Assembly: GCA_002373505.1 (NCBI GenBank)
Contig: DFKE01000012.1
Location: 339,347 to 403,346 of the forward strand
Length of the DNA: 64,000 bases
Direction of reading: 5' to 3'
Origin: Bacteroidales bacterium UBA3653
Lineage (GTDB): Bacteria > Bacteroidota > Bacteroidia > Bacteroidales > Paludibacteraceae
The notes under the pieces are model-generated. The model had not been told where the DNA came from. It searched no databases and saw nothing but the letters and a program-made list of their open reading frames with translations. How positions within the stretch are numbered: position 1 is the stretch's first letter; each line of letters begins with the position of its first letter. Below, one piece after another: positions 39,367-49,808 of this stretch. A program made the translations under genes and the position numbers.

Positions 39367-42300
39367 ATGTCAATTTATAAATCAGCAATCGAAAAACCGG
39401 TAACCACCGCCCTTATCTTTGTGGCGGTCATCGTCATCGGTGTATATAGTTTCCTGAAACTGCCGATTGACCAGTTCCCGGAGATGGACCCGCCGTATAT
39501 TACGGTCATGACTACTTATCCGGGCGCATCGGCTTCCGAGATGGAAACCAACGTGACGAAGATCATGGAGAACGCCCTGACCTCCGTCGATCACCTCAAA
39601 CACATCACTTCGCAGTCCAAAGATAACATCTCCGTGGTAACGCTGGAGTTGGAGTGGGGTAGTAACATGGACGAGGCGGTGAACGACGTGCGTTCGTTCG
39701 TTGATATGGCGGCGAACAACCTTCCGGACAACTGTGCCAAGCCGGTTATCTTCAAACTCTCCACTTCCTCCATGCCTATCTGCCAGTACTCCATTACGGC
39801 GGATGAGACCTACGCGGGTTTGGATAAGATCCTCAACGACGAAGTGGTACCGCAGTTGAACCACATCGACGGTATCGGTAATATCTCTCTTTCTGGTGCG
39901 CCGGACCGCTATGTGTATGTCAATATCGACCAGCAGAAACTGGATGCGTACGGTATTACGTTGGAGCAGGTGGGACAGGTCGTTACGGCGAACAACCTCA
40001 ACCTCTCTTCGGGTACGATCAAGATGCCGCAGGAGCAGTACCAGATGCAGGTGCGTTCGGAGTACATCGAGTCCTCCGAGATAGCAAACCTCATGGTAGC
40101 CATGACACCGCAAGGGCAGCAGGTCTTCATCCGCGACATTGCTACTGTCAAGGATACCATCAAAGACCTCTCGCTGGACGAAAAGACCAACGGCCGTGAA
40201 GCAGTCCGTCTGGTTATTGCCAAGCAGACCGGTGCCAACACCGTGCAGGTCTGCCGCGACGTGCGTGCCGAACTGGCGAAGATACAGAAACAGCTCCCGA
40301 CAGACGTCAAGATTGAGAAGATCTACGATTCCTCGGAGAATATCCAGAACTCCATCAACTCCCTTGAAGAGTCCGTGCTTTACGCCCTCCTCTTCGTGGT
40401 GCTCGTGGTGCTCTTCTTCCTTGGTAAATGGCGTGCGACGATTATTATCGGTATCACTATTCCTATTGCCCTCATCGTGGCGTTTATCTACCTCGGTCTG
40501 GCGGATTCGTCCTTGAATATCATCTCCCTCTGTTCGCTCACCATCGCTATCGGTATGGTGGTGGACGATGCGATCGTGGTATTGGAAAACATCACACGTC
40601 ACGTGGAGCGCGGCGAGGACCCGCATGAGGCGTCTATCTATGCTACCAACGAGGTATGGGTGTCCGTTATTGCAACGACCCTGGTACTTGTAGTGGTATT
40701 TGTGCCGCTGACGATGCTCTCCGGCATGGCGGGAATCATGTTCCACGAGCTCGGATGGATTGTGACGGTAGTCTGCTGTACTTCTACTCTCGTAGCTATT
40801 TCACTGACGCCTATGCTCTGCTCCAAGCTGCTGAAAGCAAAGAAAGTGCATGTGGATGAGAACGGAAATCTGGTCGATGACGAGGCAGGCAAGAAAGGCT
40901 GGTATGACCGCACGGTGGTACACATGCTCGACGTTATTGATGAGTACTACGCTAAGTCGCTTGGTTGGTGTCTGCGTCACAAAGCGCTCACCTTCCTTAT
41001 CCTCATCGCGTTCTTTGCCGCCTCTCTGATTCCTGTCTTTGCAGGCAAGATCGGTACGGACTTCATGCAAGAGCAGGATAACGGTCGTTTGACCGTAACT
41101 GTCAAACTGCAACGCGGTACGCGTATAGAGGAGACCCTCAAGACCGCCCGTAAGTTGGAAGCACGCTTCGTAGAACTCGTGCCGGAGATTCAGTTGATCA
41201 ACACCTCCGCCGGTTCCAACGACGATGCTTCTATCGCAGCCCTCTTCTCTTCGACGATGAACAACAAGATCCAGATGACCGTCCGTCTGCCTAAGAAATG
41301 GGAGCGTGACCGCGACATCTGGACAATTGCCGAGATTCTCCGTCAGGAGATGGCGAAATATCCGGAGATCAACGAATACCAGTGTGCTGTTTCATCCGGC
41401 GGACCCGGCGGCGGCAACACAGTTGATTTGGAGATTTACGGTTATGATTTTGATAAGACCTCCCAGATGGCGGAGCAATGCCGTCAGCTGATTTCGCAAC
41501 TGCCCGGTGCCCGCGACGTGAATATCTCCCGAGAGGACGACCGTCCGGATATCAAGATTACCGTGGACAAAGAGAAAGCCTCGCGTCTCGGCTTGAGCTC
41601 CGCTACTATCTCTACCTATCTCCGCAACCGCGTGGCAGGTATGGCGTGCGGCTATCTCAAGGATGACGGTTCGGAGTACGACATCGTGGTACGCCTCATG
41701 GAGGAGGACCGCAACTCGATTTCCGACATCCTCAACCTCTCTATACCTACGGCGACGGGTAAAACCGTCAAACTGTCCGAGGTGGCTGCGGTTGGCGAAT
41801 ACTGGGCGCCGCCTACCATTGAGCGTAAAGCGCGTCAGCGTATCGTCACCGTCAAGGCTACGCCGTACAACACCACCCTCGGTGAACTGGCAAAAGCGAT
41901 TGAGACAGAGGTTATTCCGCAACTCGACATCCCTGTCGGTTACTCTACCCATATCGGAGGTAACTACGAGACGCAGCAGGATACTTTCTCCGATATGATT
42001 CTGCTTGGTCTGATGATCGTTCTGCTGGTTTATATCGTTATGGCGTCGCAGTTCGAGTCACTCCGAATGCCGGCAATCATCATGTTCTCTATTCCGTTTG
42101 CCCTCTCGGGTGTCATCGTAGCCCTCTGGCTCACAGGCCGTTCGTTGGATATGATCGGTGCCCTCGGTCTGGTGCTCTTGGTGGGTATTGTGGTGAAGAA
42201 CGGTATTGTGCTCGTGGACTATATCAACCTTATGCGCGAGCGTGGTCACGAACTGAACGAGGCTATCCAGATGTCCGGACGCAGCCGTATCCGTCCTGTC

Positions 42301-42552
42301 CTCATGACGGCGTTCACGACGATCCTCGGTATGATTCCTATGGCGGTTTCTTCCGGTGAAGGTGCCGAGATGTGGCAGCCGCTGGGTATCGTTGTGATCG
42401 GTGGTCTGACTGTCTCCACCTTCCTGACGCTCTACGTAGTGCCTGTGCTCTACGGTGTTGTGTCACGCCACGGAGACCGCGATAAACAGGAAGCCCTCCG
42501 TAAGAAATTCATCTTCATGGACCTCAAAGTTAAGAAAGGAGACGAGAAATGA
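39367..42552 (+). CDS. RND-family multidrug efflux pump
   Basis: 1061 aa, full length for AcrB/MexB-type pumps. Conserved features: the N-terminal first membrane helix (VTTALIFVAVIVIGVYSFLKLPID), the proton-relay region IAIGMVVDDAIVVLENITRH in TM4, the large periplasmic loops, a second half with DTFSDMILLGLMIVLLVYIVMASQFESL and GIVVKNGIVLVDYINLMRERG. Substrate cannot be told from sequence. The stop overlaps the PII-like gene by 4 bases (ATGA). Confidence 0.97.
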   Translation: MSIYKSAIEKPVTTALIFVAVIVIGVYSFLKLPIDQFPEMDPPYITVMTTYPGASASEMETNVTKIMENALTSVDHLKHITSQSKDNISVVTLELEWGSNMDEAVNDVRSFVDMAANNLPDNCAKPVIFKLSTSSMPICQYSITADETYAGLDKILNDEVVPQLNHIDGIGNISLSGAPDRYVYVNIDQQKLDAYGITLEQVGQVVTANNLNLSSGTIKMPQEQYQMQVRSEYIESSEIANLMVAMTPQGQQVFIRDIATVKDTIKDLSLDEKTNGREAVRLVIAKQTGANTVQVCRDVRAELAKIQKQLPTDVKIEKIYDSSENIQNSINSLEESVLYALLFVVLVVLFFLGKWRATIIIGITIPIALIVAFIYLGLADSSLNIISLCSLTIAIGMVVDDAIVVLENITRHVERGEDPHEASIYATNEVWVSVIATTLVLVVVFVPLTMLSGMAGIMFHELGWIVTVVCCTSTLVAISLTPMLCSKLLKAKKVHVDENGNLVDDEAGKKGWYDRTVVHMLDVIDEYYAKSLGWCLRHKALTFLILIAFFAASLIPVFAGKIGTDFMQEQDNGRLTVTVKLQRGTRIEETLKTARKLEARFVELVPEIQLINTSAGSNDDASIAALFSSTMNNKIQMTVRLPKKWERDRDIWTIAEILRQEMAKYPEINEYQCAVSSGGPGGGNTVDLEIYGYDFDKTSQMAEQCRQLISQLPGARDVNISREDDRPDIKITVDKEKASRLGLSSATISTYLRNRVAGMACGYLKDDGSEYDIVVRLMEEDRNSISDILNLSIPTATGKTVKLSEVAAVGEYWAPPTIERKARQRIVTVKATPYNTTLGELAKAIETEVIPQLDIPVGYSTHIGGNYETQQDTFSDMILLGLMIVLLVYIVMASQFESLRMPAIIMFSIPFALSGVIVALWLTGRSLDMIGALGLVLLVGIVVKNGIVLVDYINLMRERGHELNEAIQMSGRSRIRPVLMTAFTTILGMIPMAVSSGEGAEMWQPLGIVVIGGLTVSTFLTLYVVPVLYGVVSRHGDRDKQEALRKKFIFMDLKVKKGDEK

Positions 42553-42842
42553 AAAGTGTTATGATTGTTTTTAATCAGGCAAACACCGGTCGTGTGGAAT
42601 ATATGCTTGATATCCTGAATATCAAAGGATTCACGTTCTTTGAGCAAGTACAAGGTCGTGGTACCAACGGCGGCGAACCCCGCCGCGGTACCCACGCTTG
42701 GCCCGAGATGAACTCTTGTGTTATCACCGTCGTTGACGATGAACAGGTGCCCGCACTCTTGGAGTCGATCAAAAAACTTGATCTCCGTAACGAAGAAGTC
42801 GGAGTCCGTGCTTTCGTCTGGAATATAGAAGCAACCATATGA
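42549..42842 (+). CDS. PII-like small protein coupled to the efflux operon
   Basis: 97 aa. PII/DUF3240-like ferredoxin fold pattern: MKSVMIVFNQANTGRVEYMLDILNIKGFTFFE at the start, GRGTNGGEPRRGTH in the middle loop, and NSCVITVVDDEQVPALLESIKKLD. PII-like proteins often regulate transporters next to them. Start and stop both overlap neighbours by 4 bases (RND pump and ABC ATPase), so it is strictly co-translated with them. Target and ligand are unknown. Family placement is by fold pattern. Confidence 0.75.
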   Translation: MKSVMIVFNQANTGRVEYMLDILNIKGFTFFEQVQGRGTNGGEPRRGTHAWPEMNSCVITVVDDEQVPALLESIKKLDLRNEEVGVRAFVWNIEATI

Positions 42843-43480
42843 TTCTTATTGAACATATCAACAAGTCGTTTGGTGCACAGCAAGTGCTCAAAGATATCCG
42901 TTTGGAAATACCTTCTGGTCAAGTCTTAGGACTTTTAGGACCGAACGGTGCCGGTAAATCAACATTGATGAAGATCCTTATCGGTCTTTGGAAAGCAGAT
43001 AGCGGCAAGGTGCAGGTTCCGGAGAGAATAGGCTATTTACCGGAGAATAACCCGCTATATGACGAGATGTATGTAACGGAATATCTTCAATTTATGGCAG
43101 GGCTGACCCATGCCAACGAGGATATAGATGCACTTGTTGATCGCGTAGGATTGGTTCCTGAGCGGCACAAGCATATCCGTGAGTTGAGCAAAGGATATCG
43201 TCAGCGTGTGGGCTTGGCACAGGCTTTATTAGGAAATCCAGAACTGCTGATCCTGGATGAGCCGACTACAGGCCTCGACCCCAACCAGTTGGTGGAAATA
43301 CGCAGCCTTATTCGTGATTTAGGCAAAGAACGTACGGTGATCCTTTCTACGCATATTATGCAGGAAGTGCGGGAGATGTGTGATAGGGTCGTGATCTTGG
43401 ATCACGGAGAGATAAAAGCAGATGAATTCATTGATAAAATAACTGATTTGGAACAGTTATTCCACGAAGTAACCCAATAG
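42839..43480 (+). CDS. ABC transporter ATP-binding protein (GldA-like, short)
   Basis: 213 aa. Walker [10 protein letters not shown], signature [15 protein letters not shown], Walker [14 protein letters not shown] and the switch histidine in STHIMQE are present. It most resembles the GldA class but ends soon after the ATPase core (GldA is about 300 aa). No permease gene is adjacent. It sits between the PII-like gene and ruvB. It may serve a permease elsewhere. Confidence 0.88.
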   Translation: MILIEHINKSFGAQQVLKDIRLEIPSGQVLGLLGPNGAGKSTLMKILIGLWKADSGKVQVPERIGYLPENNPLYDEMYVTEYLQFMAGLTHANEDIDALVDRVGLVPERHKHIRELSKGYRQRVGLAQALLGNPELLILDEPTTGLDPNQLVEIRSLIRDLGKERTVILSTHIMQEVREMCDRVVILDHGEIKADEFIDKITDLEQLFHEVTQ

Positions 43481-43484
43481 CATT

Positions 43485-44501
43485 ATGGCAGAATTTGATA
43501 TACGACAGCAGATGTCCGAGAAGGAGCAGGATAATGCGCTCCGTCCGTTGTGTTTCGCGGATTTCGCAGGTCAGACAAAGGTGACATCAAATTTGAAGAT
43601 CTTTGTCGAGGCGGCTAAACAACGCGGAGAAAGCCTGGACCACGTGCTGCTTTTTGGCCCTCCGGGACTTGGAAAAACGACTTTGAGCAATATTATTGCG
43701 AACGAGTTGGGAGTGGGATTTAAGGTCACTTCGGGACCTGTGCTGGACAAACCCGGCGATCTTGCGGGGCTCCTCACTTCGCTGGAGCCAAACGATGTGC
43801 TCTTTATTGACGAAATCCACCGTTTAAGCCCGATTGTAGAGGAGTACCTCTATTCTGCGATGGAGGACTATCGTATAGATATTATGATAGACAAGGGACC
43901 TTCGGCGCGCACAATTCAGATCGACCTGAACCATTTCACGCTAATCGGTGCTACGACCCGTTCTGGTTTGTTGACATCCCCTCTACGTGCCCGTTTCGGT
44001 ATTAATTGCCATTTGGAGTATTACGACGCCGATATTTTAGCGGGTATCGTTAAGCGTAGTGCGCGTTTGCTGGGCGTAGAGATCAATGAAAAAGCGGCAG
44101 GTGAGATTGCCCGTCGCTCTCGCGGAACGCCCCGTATTGCCAATGCGTTGTTGCGTCGCGTACGTGATTTTGCACAAGTCAAAGGAAATGGTAAGATCGA
44201 TTTGGAGATCGCTAAATACGCCTTAGAAGCACTGAATATAGATACATTTGGTCTTGATCAAATAGATAACAAACTATTGCTTACCATTATTGATAAGTTC
44301 CGCGGAGGACCTGTCGGATTGAACACCATCGCTACGGCTATGGGAGAGGATGCTGGTACGATTGAGGATGTCTATGAACCTTATTTGATCAAGGAGGGCT
44401 TTATCAAAAGAACTCCACGAGGCCGCGAAGCAACTGAATTGGCATATAAACATCTTGGGAAAACACCGCTTGGAGCGGATGGTCAGCAGAGTATGTTTTA
44501 A
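43485..44501 (+). CDS. ruvB: Holliday junction helicase RuvB
   Basis: 338 aa. Standard Ruv[20 protein letters not shown], Walker A GPPGLGKT, Walker [12 protein letters not shown], sensor [18 protein letters not shown], and the winged helix near [18 protein letters not shown]. RuvB drives branch migration with RuvA. It starts 4 bases after the ABC ATPase stop and ends at a bidirectional terminator shared with pspC. Confidence 0.97.
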   Translation: MAEFDIRQQMSEKEQDNALRPLCFADFAGQTKVTSNLKIFVEAAKQRGESLDHVLLFGPPGLGKTTLSNIIANELGVGFKVTSGPVLDKPGDLAGLLTSLEPNDVLFIDEIHRLSPIVEEYLYSAMEDYRIDIMIDKGPSARTIQIDLNHFTLIGATTRSGLLTSPLRARFGINCHLEYYDADILAGIVKRSARLLGVEINEKAAGEIARRSRGTPRIANALLRRVRDFAQVKGNGKIDLEIAKYALEALNIDTFGLDQIDNKLLLTIIDKFRGGPVGLNTIATAMGEDAGTIEDVYEPYLIKEGFIKRTPRGREATELAYKHLGKTPLGADGQQSMF

Positions 44502-44536
44502 CAAAAAAGAGGACTTTTATTTGTCCTCTTTTTTTG
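44502..44536. terminator. bidirectional terminator between ruvB and pspC
   Basis: Stem AAAAAAGAGGAC / GTCCTCTTTTTTT with an 8-base loop containing the pspC stop codon. A tract on one side and T tract on the other. Confidence 0.93.
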
Positions 44537-44765
44537 TTGCATCTTTGAATTCAACATCCTCTACTTTGTTCTTAACCGGTGCAGCCGGCATGATGAGCAT
44601 GAGAATGAGATAAAGCAGAAGTCCGGGGAAACCGGTGGTAAATACTGCTAAGATTGCATAGATCACACGAATCAAGGTGGGGTCTACTTCAAAATACTCG
44701 GCGATACCGCCGCAAACGCCTGCCAAAATCTTATTGGAAGAGCGCATTAATTTCTTTTCTGCCAT
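44517..44765 (-). CDS. PspC-domain membrane protein
   Basis: 82 aa. PspC pattern: KKLMRSSNKILAGVCGGIAEYFEVDPTLIRVIYAIL then a hydrophobic helix VFTTGFPGLLLYLILMLIMP and a charged tail. PspC-like proteins are linked to envelope stress, by family. Monocistronic, convergent with ruvB. Confidence 0.92.
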   Translation of the reverse strand: MAEKKLMRSSNKILAGVCGGIAEYFEVDPTLIRVIYAILAVFTTGFPGLLLYLILMLIMPAAPVKNKVEDVEFKDATKKEDK

Positions 44766-44823
44766 AAATTATAGTTGTTTTTAATGTTTTATTTCCAATT
44801 TTGATGCTACAAAAATCATACCA

Positions 44824-47145
44824 TCATAGCCCTAAATGGATGCGGAAGCGCATCCCCCACTGAATTTCCGGCGATAAAGACCAGACAGAGTAGAGATCAC
44901 ACACGCGGAGTATATTACCGATACCGACACCGACCTCTGCATATAAATTGTGCGGAGATGGGTTGTATGTCGATAATTCTTGGGATAAATAGCCGTAGGC
45001 GATCTTGGCTTCTACCAATTCGCGCAGATGCAGCCACCTGATACCCGGGATAAGATTAAAGAGAATGCCATGACCGTTCCATTCGGTTTGCAATGTGACA
45101 TATTTGTCAGCCATCATTTGTCTGCCGTGCAGAAATGTGAAGCGATACGGGTCGTAGGCATAGCCTTGGTTGGCATTCGCTTGCCATAGCAACGTACTCG
45201 GTACACGTCCAAAAAGCGTTCCGGCTTGGAGCGCATAAGAAAGCATGCCGCCCATACCCAGATTCGCATGCTGAACGAGCATAAGGCGCAAGTGGGCATA
45301 TAGACCTCTATCCCAATGTCCCGTTTCGAAACCGAGGTAGAGAATGGGGTATTTTGCTGAATAGGCGTATCTACGCATGAAATAACCGTCGTATTTGCGT
45401 TCTCCCCATGACAACCGTGCGATAGCTGATAGCGATTGATATGCATAGCCGTCTTGCCATCCTGCACGTACATAGGCATGTGTCTCCAAGTGTGGAGTCC
45501 AATCGGCAAACCAATGGAGTTGGAGCTGCCGTTGGCGCAATGCGGTGTTGACACATAGCGAATCACGTTTGAGTGCCTCAAATGCATAAGAGGTAAAATC
45601 GAAGTTTCCCCATCCCACAGAGTTCTCCCGTAGCAAGCGGTCGAAATCATCTACTTCTGACCAAACATAGCGGTCGTTATATTCGATCTGCAAGGTGTTT
45701 ATACGAGGCGTGGGGAGTTTGATGGAGATTCGCCCCATCCCTTTGGGACTTCGGTCTTTGATACCATATCCTACTGAGGCTTCCAGACTGACGACCTTTG
45801 ACATCTTCTCGTTCGTGCGGAAAGGCAGACCGATATGTACACCTTCATGGTTGTTGACCTGTAGTATTTCTTCAATATGACCGATATCAACAGGAGTACC
45901 GGTGGGAATATAACCCGTTGTCGCTATAGTCGCAAACCATTTCGCGGCCCGAATGATTGGCAATGAGTCTGCTATACTTAGTGATAACTCGCTCTTCTCA
46001 TTGTAGGGCAATTCTTCTGAAACGAATAAACTGTCATGATTGCTCATTATCGCCTGTGCGTCAGGATTCTTGAGAGAGGTTGTGAGCAGCAAGGTAGGGA
46101 AAACAGTACCGGCTTTTTCTGTCTTTATACTAAAATCGAGTAGTGCAGAGATATGTTCGGAAGCAATCGTGTTGTCCGGCGCGAGCGTCTGGGATACATG
46201 CAGTGTATTTACGTAGTTCACAGCAACCTCTGCCGGAACATAAGCCTTTATGGAACGTAGAGCGAAGGTAACTGTGTCAATGACCAGTTCGCCGTTAAAA
46301 GTGGCGTAGAACGGGTTGCGGGTGCGGAAATGAATTGTGTCTGCCCCTTCTAGATAATAACGGTAATATAAGTTACCTCCCGAAGCAAGCGGCGAAAGGA
46401 AGGCATGCCCCATGATCGAGACGGAGGGCGCGTAGAAATTTAAATTCCCTTCCCCTCCGATAAGGGAGGAATAGTCAGTTGTGGATAGTATAAGTGCCTG
46501 TGTACGTTGGTCATTAGCCGGAATCATTTCATGTCCGGCCAGCCGGAAGGATTGTGCCTCCCGATAAAGAGGTAAAATATAGGTGGAGTCTTCTTGCGCG
46601 ATAAGCCCGTCTTGCAGGCTCCGCCATAGAGCACGGCGCAGATGCCGTTTGGTGATATGCGAGACGTAGAGGGTCTGTTCGCGATGAGCAGTGAAAACTG
46701 ATTCGGGGTGCAGCGTCCGGTCGTTTTCTTGCCGGTGAGCGCGTACCTGGCGCAGTAGTTCGAGCGCCGGGTTCTCATTCGGTGCGACTACAACCTCTGT
46801 CAGTGTTGCTACTTTTTCCCGTAGGGCTACTTGTAGTCCTGCCATCGTACCGGGCTCTATGTCAAACCGTTGGGTGTAATAGCCGACAGCAGAGAAGACA
46901 AGTTGACTCTTTGCGTTCATGTCAACGCGAAGCGCATAGGAGCCGTTTTCATCGGAAGTGGTACCGATCTTGGTACCGCGAAAATGGATGTTGACATTCG
47001 GAATAACTTCACCTGTAGTCTCATTGACAATCTCGCCAACGACAATTGTTTCAACAGCGTTCAGAAAAGAGACATGAAAAATGAGAAAAGAAAGGACTAT
47101 TAATCCTCGAAACCAAGTAATATGCCTTTTCTCTTCTTTTATCAT
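44824..47145 (-). CDS. DUF5686 / carboxypeptidase-regulatory-like outer-membrane protein
   Basis: 773 aa from ATG at 47145, just after the xerD stop; the longer frame would run inside xerD. A hydrophobic signal (GLIVLSFLIFHVSFLNAVE) precedes a CarboxypepD_reg-like domain (VVGEIVNETTGEVIPNVNIHFRGTKIGTTSDENGSYAL). The DUF5686 body follows, with a long beta-barrel-like C-terminal half ending RFRIHLGL. The signal core is encoded by a 7-base-periodic stretch near 47070-47100. It may be an outer-membrane assembly protein, as DUF5686 is suspected to be. Last gene of the rpmH operon. Confidence 0.83.
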   Translation of the reverse strand: MIKEEKRHITWFRGLIVLSFLIFHVSFLNAVETIVVGEIVNETTGEVIPNVNIHFRGTKIGTTSDENGSYALRVDMNAKSQLVFSAVGYYTQRFDIEPGTMAGLQVALREKVATLTEVVVAPNENPALELLRQVRAHRQENDRTLHPESVFTAHREQTLYVSHITKRHLRRALWRSLQDGLIAQEDSTYILPLYREAQSFRLAGHEMIPANDQRTQALILSTTDYSSLIGGEGNLNFYAPSVSIMGHAFLSPLASGGNLYYRYYLEGADTIHFRTRNPFYATFNGELVIDTVTFALRSIKAYVPAEVAVNYVNTLHVSQTLAPDNTIASEHISALLDFSIKTEKAGTVFPTLLLTTSLKNPDAQAIMSNHDSLFVSEELPYNEKSELSLSIADSLPIIRAAKWFATIATTGYIPTGTPVDIGHIEEILQVNNHEGVHIGLPFRTNEKMSKVVSLEASVGYGIKDRSPKGMGRISIKLPTPRINTLQIEYNDRYVWSEVDDFDRLLRENSVGWGNFDFTSYAFEALKRDSLCVNTALRQRQLQLHWFADWTPHLETHAYVRAGWQDGYAYQSLSAIARLSWGERKYDGYFMRRYAYSAKYPILYLGFETGHWDRGLYAHLRLMLVQHANLGMGGMLSYALQAGTLFGRVPSTLLWQANANQGYAYDPYRFTFLHGRQMMADKYVTLQTEWNGHGILFNLIPGIRWLHLRELVEAKIAYGYLSQELSTYNPSPHNLYAEVGVGIGNILRVCDLYSVWSLSPEIQWGMRFRIHLGL

Positions 47146-47158
47146 TCCTTTATTTTTC

Positions 47159-48076
47159 TCATTTTCCTTCCTTGTTCGCCGGATGGTATTGGAGAACGGC
47201 TTGGCGTAGGTCTTGTATGTTGAGATGTGTGTAAATCTCCGTGGTAGCAAGGTCTTCATGACCGAGTAGTTGCTGAATAACCCGCAAGTCTGCTCCGTTT
47301 TGTAACAAATGTGTGGCGAAAGAGTGCCTCAAAGTGTGCGGGCTGACCGTTTTGATAATACCGGCATCAGCGCATAGGTTCCGCACGATAGTAAAAACCA
47401 TAGCCCGTGTGAGCGGACGCCCATAGCGATTAACAAAGGCGAAATCTTTGGCTTCGGGCTTGACAGGCCAAGCGGACCGTTCTTGCATCCAATATCCGAA
47501 CCACTCTTCGGCAACGGGGGAAATGGGCACAAGGCGTTGTTTGGCTCCCTTTCCTTCTATCAGCATGTAATGCTCGTTCAGATATATCTTGCTCAGTTGC
47601 AGATTCACCAGTTCGCTTACGCGAAGACCGCTTCCATAGAGCATCTCCATCATTGCCCGGTTCCGATGCCCCTCATTGGAGGAGAGATCAATAGCCGCCA
47701 TCATGGCATTTATTTCTTCAATAGTCAGGACTGTAGGCAGATGTTTGGATTTCTTCGGTCCTTCAAGTAGTTCGGACGGGTCCTGGTCAATGTAATCTTT
47801 GTACAACAGGAATCTGAACCAAGCATGGAGACCGGATAGGACACGTGCCTGAGTTGCTTCGGATTTGACAGTTTTGAATTGCTCGAATATAAAATCTTGC
47901 AACTGTTCAAAATCCATCTTGACAAAATCTACTCCATGTTCTTTGCAATATGCGAGTAACTTGTCCAGATCCATCTCGTAGCCATCGATGGTGTTCTGTG
48001 AATAGCCTCGTTCAAGACGCAAGTAAGTATGGTACTCGCGCAGTAACAGATCGTTGTTGTTTATTTCTTTTGCCAT
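47159..48076 (-). CDS. xerD: site-specific tyrosine recombinase XerD
   Basis: 305 aa from ATG at 48076. N-terminal SAM-like domain ([26 protein letters not shown]). Catalytic residues: R in [11 protein letters not shown], HxxR in [14 protein letters not shown], the following H in GHEDL, and nucleophile Y in EIYTHL. Length and features fit chromosomal XerD, which resolves chromosome dimers. It overlaps the end of the lipoprotein gene by 16 bases. Confidence 0.93.
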   Translation of the reverse strand: MAKEINNNDLLLREYHTYLRLERGYSQNTIDGYEMDLDKLLAYCKEHGVDFVKMDFEQLQDFIFEQFKTVKSEATQARVLSGLHAWFRFLLYKDYIDQDPSELLEGPKKSKHLPTVLTIEEINAMMAAIDLSSNEGHRNRAMMEMLYGSGLRVSELVNLQLSKIYLNEHYMLIEGKGAKQRLVPISPVAEEWFGYWMQERSAWPVKPEAKDFAFVNRYGRPLTRAMVFTIVRNLCADAGIIKTVSPHTLRHSFATHLLQNGADLRVIQQLLGHEDLATTEIYTHLNIQDLRQAVLQYHPANKEGK

Positions 48077-48594
48077 GGCAGGAGTGAACCGGTGAAGGAA
48101 CATTGGTAAGTCGCTTTTCCGCCGTAAGCGTTGCGGTAATAGAGAGTAAAAAGAAGGCTGTCGTTCCGATAGACGAACGAACCAGAATCCAATACCTGTA
48201 TTTGGATCACTTTGTCTTTCTCTATATTCAGAATATACATACCGTGCGGTGTCCCTTCATAGTCTTTCCCTGGCAGAAAAGTAAAGGCTTCCGCCGTTGT
48301 TTCGGACTTGTATTCGCCGGTAACGAGCAATGAATCCGGAACGAAAATATCAGATATATACAGGTTGTAACCTGTGCCCCGGATGACGTTGTTTTTATCC
48401 AGATCCAGGCCTTCTGAATAGAGATCCAGGGCTACTACAGCAACCTCCGGCAGTGAATCATAACAATGACCGTAGGTTTGTTGGTAAGCCGAAGTATATT
48501 GCTGCGGCAGACCGCGGTAATGCGCCGGCTGGTAGCGGCGGCATGCACTTATGCACAATAATACGAAGCCGAGTATCAGGATATATTTCTTCAT
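48061..48594 (-). CDS. lipoprotein between the FtsX-like and xerD genes
   Basis: 177 aa. Signal [18 protein letters not shown] with a lipobox cysteine, then [19 protein letters not shown]. The mature part is beta-rich ([29 protein letters not shown]). Starts with ATGA overlap of the FtsX-like gene and overlaps xerD. Possibly works with the FtsX-like protein in lipoprotein or envelope traffic; the operon order alone suggests it. Confidence 0.72.
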   Translation of the reverse strand: MKKYILILGFVLLCISACRRYQPAHYRGLPQQYTSAYQQTYGHCYDSLPEVAVVALDLYSEGLDLDKNNVIRGTGYNLYISDIFVPDSLLVTGEYKSETTAEAFTFLPGKDYEGTPHGMYILNIEKDKVIQIQVLDSGSFVYRNDSLLFTLYYRNAYGGKATYQCSFTGSLLPWQKK

Positions 48595-49808
48595 GCGAGA
48601 TTGATTTTACGGGAAGGATAATAGGCGGCAGCGAAACCGAGTGCCAGGACGATAGCAGCTACAAGAAGCACGTCCCACCACAAGACCTGTACCGGATATG
48701 CGGATATAATATATTCGGCACCGTTGCCAAGGGTGAGCCATCCGAAATGCTGTTGCCCGAGACACAACAAAACTCCTGCCGCCAGTCCGCAAATTGTGCC
48801 GAGTGAGGAAATGAACCATCCTTCCAAAAGAAAAACTCGCCGGATAGTACTTTCGTCGGCTCCCATATGCGAGAGGATGCGGATGTCTTCGCTCTTGTCA
48901 ATAATGAGCATTGAGAGCGAGCCGATAATATTGAAACTGGCAATGATAAGTATGAATACCAACAGAAGAATCGTAAGCAGTTTCTCTATTCGTAAGATAC
49001 GGAAGAAATCCTGCTGTTGCTCGTATCGGTCCAGTACGCGATACTCATGCCCTAGCAGATAGGCGATTTGGCTTTTAAGATTCGAAATTTTCACTCCTTC
49101 TTTCGGGTGAATCCGAAGGGCAGTAGCTGTGTGTTCGTCATAGTCGAAGAGCCGCTGCGCCAAAGGAAGCGAGACGAGTATGAGTTGGTCGTCGTATTCC
49201 ACTTGGTTTACTGCGAACGTACCGGCAATAAAAGCGTGTTCATGTCGCAGTGACTTATCGGGACGGAGCATGTTGATTTTCTCCGTTCGTTCGGGTGCGT
49301 ACAGATGAAGCGCTCCGGTAAAATGGGCATTGATCCCTATTTGTGCCGCCAGCCCACGCCCAAGAACAGCTCTGTCAAAAGCACCGTCCCAAACCGAGTA
49401 AAAACCATCCGTGATGATAGAGTCTATATTCGCCGTACGGGTGAAAAGGTCATCAACGCCCATAACCCGTGCTGGCAACTGGTGATCTTTATACCGGATG
49501 AGAGCCGTTTGTTCCAGTTGCATAGATACGGCTTCAATGTCCTCGCGCGCGTATAAAGAAGCAATAGGCTCGGTATCCGTGCGCAGAGTCTGTCCAGTAG
49601 TTGGAACAATCATCAATGCGGGATCGAACTCAGAGAACATGTGTTCTACAAGCGCACCGAAACCGTTCATCACACTTAACACGCATATCATCGCTGCAGT
49701 GACAACACCAACAGCAACTGCACTAATACCCGAGACGATATTAATGGCATTATGACCTTTTTTTGAGAAAAGGTATCTCCAAGCAATATGGGATTCGAAG
49801 TTAGCCAT
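48591..49808 (-). CDS. FtsX-like / LolC-type permease
   Basis: 405 aa from ATG at 49808. Membrane helices at about residues 20-45 (AINIVSGISAVAVGVVTAAMICVLSVMNGFG) and in the C-terminal region (LLTILLLVFILIIASFNIIGSLSMLIIDKSEDIRILSHMGADESTIRRVFLLEGWFIS). This is the LolC/LolE arrangement: one TM, a large periplasmic domain, three TMs. It may form a lipoprotein release complex with an ABC ATPase encoded elsewhere. Overlaps rbfA by 8 bases and the lipoprotein gene by 4. Confidence 0.88.
   Translation of the reverse strand: MANFESHIAWRYLFSKKGHNAINIVSGISAVAVGVVTAAMICVLSVMNGFGALVEHMFSEFDPALMIVPTTGQTLRTDTEPIASLYAREDIEAVSMQLEQTALIRYKDHQLPARVMGVDDLFTRTANIDSIITDGFYSVWDGAFDRAVLGRGLAAQIGINAHFTGALHLYAPERTEKINMLRPDKSLRHEHAFIAGTFAVNQVEYDDQLILVSLPLAQRLFDYDEHTATALRIHPKEGVKISNLKSQIAYLLGHEYRVLDRYEQQQDFFRILRIEKLLTILLLVFILIIASFNIIGSLSMLIIDKSEDIRILSHMGADESTIRRVFLLEGWFISSLGTICGLAAGVLLCLGQQHFGWLTLGNGAEYIISAYPVQVLWWDVLLVAAIVLALGFAAAYYPSRKINLA

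Noticed and set aside
39382..40746. Long minus-strand ORF (454 codons) opposite the RND pump gene
   Set aside because: It is a codon-phase shadow of the pump gene, with repetitive H/R-rich composition and no start signal.
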